Of a stretch of 29,437 bases of DNA, positions 1 to 5,594 are shown piece after piece. The stretch is from a virus. The translations under genes and the position numbers were made by a program. The notes beneath the pieces are model-generated. The model had not been told where the DNA came from and ran no database searches. It saw only the letters and a program-made list of their open reading frames with translations. The DNA is taken from positions 1-29,437 of IMG/VR virus record IMGVR_UViG_3300050821_010575; one strand, written 5' to 3'. The first letter of the stretch is position 1; each line of letters opens with the position of its first letter.

Positions 1-377
1 GTGATGAGCCCTGCCGCCGTGAGCGTGCCCGGCAGGTGCAGCGCGTTCGAGTCCGCGTCGAGCATCGCCGCCTTCTCAGCCGGGAGGTCGACCCACACGT
101 CAACGATGCCATCGTTGAAGTCAACGAGCCCGCCAGACGAGCTATCGTACACCGTCGTGCGCAACAGCGTCTTCGTCAAGGCCGTGTAGAGCCCGCTGCC
201 GACCTCCCACTGCCCGCTCGTCTCGTGCTCGATCGTGTACGGCACGATCTCGCCGTCCAAGCCGCCTTGCGCGAACGTCTGCAGCCCGATCCCAGCCGCG
301 CCTTGCAGCACGACCGGGCTGCTGCTGATATTGGTCGCCGTCTCTTGTACGCGGTCCGCTGCCGCGAGCATGGTCAT
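1..377 (-). CDS. Phage tail/minor structural protein, N-terminal part (cut by window edge)
   Basis: An open frame reads leftward from ATG at 377-375 (M-T-M-L-A-A-A-D) to the window edge without a stop, giving about 125 residues. The N-terminus has the pattern D-R-V-Q-E-T-A-T followed by a Val/Leu-Gln-Gly-Ala stretch and G-L-Q-T-F, which I recognise from the start of many phage tail and tail-fibre-associated proteins (typically D-R-V-K-E-T...G-F-Q-S-F). The start lies 3 nt after the stop of the adaptor gene, so it is the next gene of the leftward head-to-tail operon. The remainder is outside the window, so its total length and any receptor-binding role are unknown. Confidence 0.65.
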   Translation of the reverse strand, partial: MTMLAAADRVQETATNISSSPVVLQGAAGIGLQTFAQGGLDGEIVPYTIEHETSGQWEVGSGLYTALTKTLLRTTVYDSSSGGLVDFNDGIVDVWVDLPAEKAAMLDADSNALHLPGTLTAAGLI

Positions 378-380
378 GGG

Positions 381-791
381 CTAAGCCTGCGAGGTGTCAA
401 CGAGGTGCGCGCCGTCGGCAACGCTAGCGCCTTCGAAGAGCGTGAACTCAGCGAACTGCTGCGCGCTGACCCGCTCGCCATCGACATCCGTGCGCCACAG
501 CTGCCGGCGCTTGAGAATGCCGCGGATGAAGTAGATCTCATCAGCGAAGAGCATGATCCCATCCTCAGGGATGACGGCGGTGTAGTTGAACGTCGCCTTG
601 ACGCGGTCGCGGTACTCGGTGTGAGCCTGAGGGGCAGAAGCCACGACCTGAGCGTCTCGCGCGTCGTCGAGCCGACCCCAGAGCGTGTAGAGGTAGCTGT
701 ACACGGGTCGCTGAAAGCCGTCGCTGCCGGCCTCGGCACGCTGGTAGATCGCGATGCGCTGGTTGCGGAGGCTTGGCGAGTTGCCGGCCAC
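381..791 (-). CDS. Head-tail adaptor / head closure protein
   Basis: Protein of 136 aa starting at GTG 791-789, with a GGGAGCGG Shine-Dalgarno about 8 nt upstream. Its length, position after the connector gene, and the sequence type (N-terminal R-I-A-I-Y-Q-R with an early Y-T-L-W-G-R-L-D-D and later E-I-Y-F-I-R-G-I) match SPP1 gp16/HK97 gp7-like stopper or adaptor proteins, which form a ring below the portal and gate DNA exit. It starts 2 nt after the preceding stop and ends 3 nt before the tail gene, so it is translationally coupled in the head operon. The exact family (head closure versus tail completion) is inferred from size and order. Confidence 0.65.
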   Translation of the reverse strand: MAGNSPSLRNQRIAIYQRAEAGSDGFQRPVYSYLYTLWGRLDDARDAQVVASAPQAHTEYRDRVKATFNYTAVIPEDGIMLFADEIYFIRGILKRRQLWRTDVDGERVSAQQFAEFTLFEGASVADGAHLVDTSQA

Positions 792-792
792 A

Positions 793-1383
793 TCACACCG
801 CTCCCACGGGCAGCTTGAGCTGGCTCACGATCTGCTGGATGCGGCCCATCATGTCGCGAGAGATGTCCCAGGTGACCCGTGAGTCGCCCGCGCCTTCCTG
901 GTGCGCACCTGGCGAGCGGCGCTCGTACAGGTCCGCGGCAATGTCGATGACAGCTTGGCTGAGCGCAGCCTCGACCGACGCCGCGTAGTTCCACAAGAAC
1001 TGTGCGCCGATGTTCGTCGTCATCGTGTACGGCCCCGTCGGAAAGACGACACCATAGTTGGCGCGGATGAAACCCTGCTGATCAGCGATCGTGTACGTCG
1101 TGGGGTCAACCGCGAGACCGTTGCGGTCTGTGATGACCACGCTCGTCTTGTCGATCGGTCGTACGGGGAACATGAGCACCCGCGGCGGGCCGTCCAGCTG
1201 CAGTCCGCTCTGAGACTGATCGACGTACGTGTACGGCGTCGACAGGATCGGAAACGTGAGCGCGGACTCGAGAATCGCGATACCGCGCGAAATGAGGCTG
1301 TTCAGCAGCGTCGCCTCGGCCGTAAGATCAGCGTCATCCAGCCTGAGATAGGCGCCGAGGTCCGCGCCGGTTGGGAGCGTCAC
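793..1383 (-). CDS. Head-tail connector protein (HK97 gp6-like)
   Basis: About 196 aa. I place the start at GTG 1383-1381, whose GTGA overlaps the TGA of the glycosyltransferase gene and which has GGAGG about 8 nt upstream. A longer frame from GTG 1398 would overlap more and lose this signal. The N-terminus (L-P-T-G-A-D-L-G-A-Y-L-R-L with D-D-A-D then a long helix L-L-N-S-L-I-S-R-G-I-A-I-L-E) is the usual form of gp6-like connectors, where the first helices pack into a ring under the portal. The C-terminal half ends in a helix-rich segment with D-I-A-A-D-L-Y-E-R-R, also usual for this family. Neighbours are the adaptor and capsid genes, as expected. Confidence 0.7.
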   Translation of the reverse strand: MTLPTGADLGAYLRLDDADLTAEATLLNSLISRGIAILESALTFPILSTPYTYVDQSQSGLQLDGPPRVLMFPVRPIDKTSVVITDRNGLAVDPTTYTIADQQGFIRANYGVVFPTGPYTMTTNIGAQFLWNYAASVEAALSQAVIDIAADLYERRSPGAHQEGAGDSRVTWDISRDMMGRIQQIVSQLKLPVGAV

Positions 1384-2570
1384 TGCCTCGCCTCCCACGC
1401 CGGCTTCACGATCTCGAGGTAACGCTCCGCTACGGCCGGGTAGTCGTGGTGCTTGCGAACGTATGCGTGGACGCGGTTCGCCTCAGCAAACCGCCAGTCG
1501 CGGTCTGTAGCTGCCCGCTCCAGCGCTTCGATCAGATCCTTCTTCTCAGGCGCGTAGGTGTACGGGCACTCGCCAAGGTGCTTGACGTACTCATTTCGCG
1601 CGCTCGGATCGCCGGCGATGACCAGCTGACCCATGCTCGCGGCCTCAAGACCGCTGCCCTGCAGCCCGAGCCAGAACGAATCGAACGTGGCGTCGCACGT
1701 CGCCTTGAGCTTGAGCGCCTCATCGTGCGTCTTGCCCTCGATCAGGACCAGCTCCAACATAAGGCCCTTCGCCCTCAGCTGCTTGACCGCGTCGATGAGC
1801 TGCTCGGTGCCCTTGAGCGCGCGAACGGTGGGGCTGTGCGCGATGCGGAGCGGTCGATCGCCTGAGAACGTGAAGTTGTCATGCGCCAGCTTCGCATAGT
1901 CGAGCACCGGCATCGGGATCGGGAGCCAGTGGATGTTATCGTTGTAGCGCTTGAAGTAGAGCCGCGCGCCAACCCGCAGCGCCTCGTGCTTCTCGTCCTG
2001 CGCGTCATCGACGAACGTGCTGCCGCCTGGGTCGCCTGGGAACCGGCTGCCATGGTAGTGTCGCACGAGCAGCTGTCGCTTCTCAGGCAGCCGGCCGAGC
2101 CCGTGGTACAGCGTCCGGTAGTCCATGTGGACGTGAATCACGTCCGCGGTCTTGAACGCATAGTCCAGCGTCTGCGGCTGTGATTCCGCGTCGATCTGGC
2201 GCAGATCGCAGCATGGGTTGGCGTGCTGGAACCGGCCGAAGGCGGAGATGAGCCCTGGCACGGTGTTCAGCGCGCTGTGGTAGCGGTACACGCTCGAGCC
2301 GGGGTCGTAGTACGTCAGCTGCAGCGCCTGGAGCCAGCGCTCACCCTTCGCCGGCACGGCTGAGGCGTACCGCGACCAGCCAAGCGGGCTGAGCTGCCGG
2401 TCAGGCGCGTCGCCCCATGCGTGCGTGAACTGCTCCTCGGTCCAGGCCAGGTAGCCCCGCGTCAGCGCCTCAGCGCGAGCCTTGTCCTCAACCTCAAACC
2501 GCTCCCCTTCCTGGCGGTAGGTATCCGCGACGATGTCCTTGAACGTCGTGCGAGCGATGAGCGTCGTCAT
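1380..2570 (-). CDS. Glycosyltransferase (GT-B/GT4-like) with an N-terminal head-region domain
   Basis: 396 aa. Residues about 140-390 look like the two Rossmann halves of a GT4-type (GT-B fold) glycosyltransferase: V-I-H-V-H-M-D at 144-150, the second-domain start L-R-I-A-H-S-P-T-V-R-A-L-K-G-T at 241-255, and G-L-E-A-A-S-M-G-Q-L-V-I at 307-318, the usual sugar-nucleotide binding segment. Residues 1-45 resemble a small stand-alone protein common in phage head operons (R-T-F-K-D...Y-R-Q-E-G-E-R-F-E-V...A-E-A-L-T-R-G-Y-L), so the gene looks like a fusion. The ATG (2570-2568) lies 4 nt after the tRNA and has no Shine-Dalgarno. It sits between capsid and connector genes and so may modify virion proteins; its substrate is unknown. 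Confidence 0.7.
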   Translation of the reverse strand: MTTLIARTTFKDIVADTYRQEGERFEVEDKARAEALTRGYLAWTEEQFTHAWGDAPDRQLSPLGWSRYASAVPAKGERWLQALQLTYYDPGSSVYRYHSALNTVPGLISAFGRFQHANPCCDLRQIDAESQPQTLDYAFKTADVIHVHMDYRTLYHGLGRLPEKRQLLVRHYHGSRFPGDPGGSTFVDDAQDEKHEALRVGARLYFKRYNDNIHWLPIPMPVLDYAKLAHDNFTFSGDRPLRIAHSPTVRALKGTEQLIDAVKQLRAKGLMLELVLIEGKTHDEALKLKATCDATFDSFWLGLQGSGLEAASMGQLVIAGDPSARNEYVKHLGECPYTYAPEKKDLIEALERAATDRDWRFAEANRVHAYVRKHHDYPAVAERYLEIVKPAWEARQ

Positions 2571-2574
2571 GAAG

Positions 2575-2648
2575 TGGCGGGGGTGGGATTTGAACCCACG
2601 ACCTCGTGGTTATGAGCCACGCGAGCTACCGAGCTGCTCCACCCCGCT
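2575..2648 (-). tRNA. tRNA-Met (CAT anticodon), initiator-like
   Basis: Read on the minus strand, the segment folds as a full cloverleaf. The D-arm has GAGC/GCTC, the anticodon stem is CGTGG/CCACG with loop CTCATAA (anticodon CAT), the variable loop is AGGTC, and the T-arm is GTGGG/CCCAC with loop TTCAAAT. The acceptor pairs GCGGGG/CCCCGC, but positions 1 and 72 are A and C, which do not pair. A11:U24 and an unpaired 1:72 are marks of bacterial initiator tRNAs. The three consecutive G:C pairs of the initiator anticodon stem are not all kept (U29:A41, G30:C40, G31:C39). No CCA is encoded (A73 is followed by CTTC). It lies between the capsid and glycosyltransferase genes in the same orientation and is probably cut out of the structural mRNA. 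Confidence 0.93.
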
Positions 2649-2656
2649 CCATGACC

Positions 2657-2674
2657 CGGCGCCTTGCGGCGCCG
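2657..2674 (-). terminator. Hairpin between capsid gene and tRNA
   Basis: A perfect 7-bp inverted repeat, CGGCGCC/GGCGCCG, closes a tetraloop that reads GCAA (GNRA type) in the leftward transcript, 15 nt after the capsid stop. There is no U-tract, so it may be an mRNA-stabilising or processing structure, or a partial terminator limiting expression of the distal genes, rather than a strong intrinsic terminator. Confidence 0.5.
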
Positions 2675-2689
2675 AGCCAAGTTCGAACC

Positions 2690-4084
2690 TTACGAAGCCG
2701 GAACGTCGAGGGCGACGAACGGGCTGTGCTCGTCGACCTTGTTGCCCGAGCTGTTGACCTTGTACGCGTACGTGCTGGTGGGGATCGGGATGCCACCGGC
2801 GCGAACGATGAAGCGGTACGTGGTGAGGTCGTTGATGAACGCGAAGTGGATGCTGGACTCGATGGTCAGAGCCTGGCGAAGCGCCAGCGCGTAGAAGTCA
2901 CCGTTGATCAGGGCCACGTCGCCGAGCGTGCCGAGCGGCGAGAGCAGGTCGCTGATGATGACCGGCAGCCCGAGCAGGAGCATCTGCGGCCGGTTGTTCA
3001 GGTCACGCAGGAACGTGACCATCGTGTTGTTGGTCGTCTGCATCGCGAAGAGCTGCGCCAGCACGCGGCGCGAGATCATCCAGCAGCTCTTCGGACCGTG
3101 CGTGTGACGCTCGTACATGTTGAACGCGTCAGGTGCTGTGAACGTGTTCGCCGTCGCGCGGTTGACCTTGATCAGCGCGCCGTTCGCGGAGTTCAGCGCT
3201 CCGAGCGGGTTGTTGCCGCTGTTGTCGCCGTCGATCGTGCACTGCTCGTTGACGGCGTTGACGGCCTGCTGACCGACCGCGTTGCTGACCTCGGTCGGCA
3301 GCTCACCGGTGAAGTCGTCGACCAGGATCTCGTCGCCCATCTGCGTGATGGCGGCGAACTTGAACACCGTGAGCAGCCGCTGCCCGAACTGCGGCGTGCG
3401 AGCCGGCTTGGTGCTGCCTTCGCCGATGATCGTGACGTCGGCGATCTGGCCGGCCATCGGGCGGTTCAGGGTCGAGTCGCCCGTGTCCTGGATCAGGTAC
3501 GGGATGCGCAGCGAGCGGCCGGGGACGTTGTACGTCCGCGCGGTCTGCATGATGCCGGGCTGCTGGTTGGTGACGGAGAAGATCTCGGCCACCTGCGTGA
3601 GCGGCAGGAGGTACTGACCGCCGTCCGTGTCGCCGGTGATCTGGCGGGTGAACTTGTCCAGCTTCTCGATGAACTTCTGCTGCGAGGCGTTCGGTATGGC
3701 GCGGCCGTTGAGGACGCGGAGCAGCTCCCGCTGCGACCCGAACTCACCCATCACCTCGTCGTTCAGGCTGCGGATCTGCTCCGCGGCCGTCTTGCGGTCC
3801 CGGCGCAGCAGCTTCCGCTGCTCCTCGGGCGTCTCCTCGCTCGTTTCGGCGCCCGCCCTGAAGGCGCGAACCTCTTCCTCGCCGCCCTGGCGGCGAATCT
3901 CGGCTTCCGGCGTGAACTCCGCCGTGGCCTGGGCCCGCATCTCCAGCGAGCGGATGCCCTCGATCGTCTTGTTGACCTCGTCGACGGTCATCTCCGTCTT
4001 CGGGTCGGCAAGCTTGACGCGCAGCGCGTCGGCCTGCGAGCGAAGCTCATTGGCTTCGCGATTCTTGGTGACCAGCGGTGCCAT
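2690..4084 (-). CDS. HK97-fold major capsid protein
   Basis: 464 aa from ATG 4084-4082. A longer open frame to 4306 overlaps the protease gene and is low-complexity Arg-rich, so I reject it. Residues 1 to about 120 are highly charged and helical (E-L-R-S-Q-A-D-A-L-R, E-E-E-V-R-A-F), like the delta/scaffold domain that the prohead protease removes. The following part has classical HK97 capsid features: G-G-Q-Y-L-L-P at the start of the N-arm, V-P-G-R-S-L-R-I-P-Y, T-P-Q-F-G-Q-R, the I-L-V-D-D spine-helix region and the late G-L-P-V-I-I-S-D...L-I-N-G-D-F-Y segment. It lies 25 nt after the protease stop. No strong Shine-Dalgarno precedes the ATG, which is odd for such an abundant protein; translation may be coupled to the protease gene. 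Confidence 0.93.
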   Translation of the reverse strand: MAPLVTKNREANELRSQADALRVKLADPKTEMTVDEVNKTIEGIRSLEMRAQATAEFTPEAEIRRQGGEEEVRAFRAGAETSEETPEEQRKLLRRDRKTAAEQIRSLNDEVMGEFGSQRELLRVLNGRAIPNASQQKFIEKLDKFTRQITGDTDGGQYLLPLTQVAEIFSVTNQQPGIMQTARTYNVPGRSLRIPYLIQDTGDSTLNRPMAGQIADVTIIGEGSTKPARTPQFGQRLLTVFKFAAITQMGDEILVDDFTGELPTEVSNAVGQQAVNAVNEQCTIDGDNSGNNPLGALNSANGALIKVNRATANTFTAPDAFNMYERHTHGPKSCWMISRRVLAQLFAMQTTNNTMVTFLRDLNNRPQMLLLGLPVIISDLLSPLGTLGDVALINGDFYALALRQALTIESSIHFAFINDLTTYRFIVRAGGIPIPTSTYAYKVNSSGNKVDEHSPFVALDVPAS

Positions 4085-4109
4085 GGTGGTTTTGTGAGGT
4101 TGAAGGAAG

Positions 4110-4961
4110 CTACACTGCAGCGCCGAACGAACCACGCAACGCTTTGATGCGCTCGTCGATCGACATCTTCCTGGAACCTTCACCTTCGGCGGCAGGCGTC
4201 TCCGCGGCGGCCGGGTCAGCGGCAGCTGGCGGTGTGACCTCTTCCTTCGGTGTCGGGGTCTCAGACGCGCTTCGCTGGAAGCCGTACTCCAGCAGCGTGG
4301 CGTCAAGCCGCTCCTTGGGCAGCGCGCTCAGCAACGAGCGCAGCGCCACGATCATCACTTCTGGGTCCTCGTCGTCCTCGCGGCGAGCGCCGGTGATCAA
4401 GGCGCCCTCAACTGCGGGGACGGGGGTGATGCTCTCCTCGCGGAGCTCGATCTCGATGAAGCGGTAGTTGCCGGTCGACACGCCGCCGGCGTCCTTGACC
4501 GCCTCACCCTTGCGCGGGATGAACCCGATGCTGATGCCGGTCTCGCCACCCGCGGCGATGACGGCCTTGCAGTACTCGAGGGCGAGCCGGCCGTCCGCCG
4601 TGTCGAGGATGTCGGCCGTCATGATCGCGCTGTCCCCGACATCGGTCATGGAGCTCACGATGCCGACGTGGCAGCGGACCTCCTTGTCGTGGTCGAGGAA
4701 GAGGTTGACCTTCCGAGCGGCGACGCGCTCGTTGATGCTGCGGGCCATGCAGCCAGGCGCGAACATCGTGCCGTACCAGTCAAGCTGGTCGTACACCATC
4801 GCGGTGCCCTGGATGCGACCGCAGACGCCGTCAGGCAGCTCGCTGCCCTCAGCGCGCTTGCCCTCCGCGTCAACCGCATCGACGAGCTTGAGCTGCCCGA
4901 TCGTGTGCGTGAACTGCTTCACGCGCGACGTCGTCTTGCGGTACGGCGAGACCGCGGGCAT
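4110..4961 (-). CDS. HK97-family prohead maturation protease
   Basis: 283 aa serine protease of the U35/S78 group, which cleaves the capsid scaffold domain during prohead maturation. Visible motifs are G-T-A-M-V-Y-D...W-Y-G-T-M-F-A-P-G near 52-70, F-L-D-H-D with His91 as probable catalytic histidine, and T-G-I-S-I-G-F with Ser144 as probable nucleophile, then E-S-I-T-P-V-P-A near 176-183. After about residue 200 the protein becomes an Ala/Pro/Glu-rich tail ending in S-I-D-E-R-I-K-A-L-R, which could serve as a scaffold-like or self-cleaved segment. It starts 4 nt after the upstream small gene and lies directly before the capsid gene, the canonical order. Confidence 0.92.
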   Translation of the reverse strand: MPAVSPYRKTTSRVKQFTHTIGQLKLVDAVDAEGKRAEGSELPDGVCGRIQGTAMVYDQLDWYGTMFAPGCMARSINERVAARKVNLFLDHDKEVRCHVGIVSSMTDVGDSAIMTADILDTADGRLALEYCKAVIAAGGETGISIGFIPRKGEAVKDAGGVSTGNYRFIEIELREESITPVPAVEGALITGARREDDEDPEVMIVALRSLLSALPKERLDATLLEYGFQRSASETPTPKEEVTPPAAADPAAAETPAAEGEGSRKMSIDERIKALRGSFGAAV

Positions 4962-4965
4962 CGAG

Positions 4966-5196
4966 CTACTCGCCGTCGTCGCGCTTCCGATCCATCTTCG
5001 GCTCGCCGTGCTTGCGCTCGGCGGCCGGCTCTTCGCGCTTCCGCTCTCCCTTCGGCTCGTTGCGCGGGGCTCCCATCGGATCGACGGTCGAGTCCATCAC
5101 GCGCTTGGCGACGTCGCTGTGTCGCGACATGTCGCTCTCGCCGTCCCGCTTGCGACCCTTCTCCTCCTTCGCGTCCGGCATCTTTTCCTTGGCCAT
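4966..5196 (-). CDS. Small highly charged protein upstream of protease
   Basis: 76 aa, dominated by Lys, Arg, Glu and Asp (for example K-E-K-M-P-D-A-K-E-E-K-G-R-K-R) and probably disordered. GGAG lies about 8 nt before the ATG, the stop is 4 nt from the protease start, and a promoter-like site lies at 5241-5269, so it is probably the first gene of a protease-capsid sub-operon. I do not recognise a family. Scaffold-associated or head-decoration roles are possible from position only. Confidence 0.7.
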   Translation of the reverse strand: MAKEKMPDAKEEKGRKRDGESDMSRHSDVAKRVMDSTVDPMGAPRNEPKGERKREEPAAERKHGEPKMDRKRDDGE

Positions 5197-5240
5197 GGTG
5201 TTGCTCCGTGATCGTGGCGTGATGTTGTTTTCGACTCTAC

Positions 5241-5269
5241 AATGTAAGCTATGTTCAGCCCGGTGTACA
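5241..5269 (-). promoter_or_regulatory. Promoter-like site, leftward, before protease/capsid genes
   Basis: On the minus strand the site reads TGTACA, 17 nt, TACATT. It shares hexamers and spacing with seven other sites in this window and lies 45 nt upstream of the first gene of the protease-capsid block, as a -35/-10 pair would. It probably gives the capsid genes extra transcription beyond the operon promoter at 10569-10597. It is the most divergent -10 of the set. Confidence 0.5.
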
Positions 5270-5293
5270 TATCTGCATCAGCGTGCGTGAATC

Positions 5294-5313
5294 AGGTCAC
5301 ACCGAGCGTCACT
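5294..5313 (+). repeat. Copy C of the GGTCAC tandem motif (partial)
   Basis: The 20 nt from AGGTCACACCGAG onward match the outer arm of the two inverted composite repeats at 21414-21469 and 25395-25450, except for C in place of G at one position. It contains two (G/C)GTCAC half-sites 12 nt apart. The second arm of the composite repeat is absent here. It lies between the stop at 5337 and the promoter at 5241-5269. Confidence 0.6.
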
Positions 5314-5336
5314 CGTGCGTCCAGGTGATGCTTCGA

Positions 5337-5561
5337 TCAGGTCTTGAACACCTGCGGGACCGGTGCTGCGGGCACGGGCGCCGGGCTCGGCGGCACGTAC
5401 TTGTCGGTCGTCGCGTCGGGCTGCTGCTTCGGCAGGTCGACTGAGCCCTGGCTCGGCTCTGACTGCGGCGCGCCGAACGCTGACGTGGCCGGGCGGCCGC
5501 TGGGCTGCGCCGTGCTGCGCGTGGCGTTGTCCGGAACCCTGGTGCTTCTCTGCTCGTCCAT
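5337..5561 (-). CDS. Small Pro/Ser/Gln-rich protein
   Basis: 74 aa of low complexity, rich in Pro, Ala, Ser and Gln, with a Pro-Ala-Pro tail (P-P-S-P-A-P-V-P-A-A-P-V-P). The strong Shine-Dalgarno GAGAGGAGAG, 5 nt before the ATG, supports it as a real gene despite its composition. It lies between the portal gene and the protease block. Probably disordered and of unknown function; a virion-associated or assembly role is only suggested by position. Confidence 0.6.
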   Translation of the reverse strand: MDEQRSTRVPDNATRSTAQPSGRPATSAFGAPQSEPSQGSVDLPKQQPDATTDKYVPPSPAPVPAAPVPQVFKT

Positions 5562-5594
5562 GGTGGCTCTCCTCTCAAGCGTGGTGGTTGGGTC

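Noticed and set aside
36-818. 260-codon plus-strand frame
   Set aside because: Opposite the tail, adaptor and connector genes, no ribosome site and shadow-like composition.
2676-2700. Second tRNA (GTTCGAAC resembles a T-loop)
   Set aside because: No acceptor, D- or anticodon arms can be paired around it, and it overlaps the capsid stop region.
2606-4147. 513-codon open frame on the plus strand
   Set aside because: It lies opposite the major capsid gene and has a very Arg/Val/Leu/Asp-rich composition typical of an antisense shadow in GC-rich DNA; the minus strand has a recognisable family.
4085-4306. N-terminal extension of the capsid frame
   Set aside because: Overlaps the protease gene, is low-complexity Arg/Pro-rich, and ATG 4084 fits the usual capsid start with a charged delta domain.
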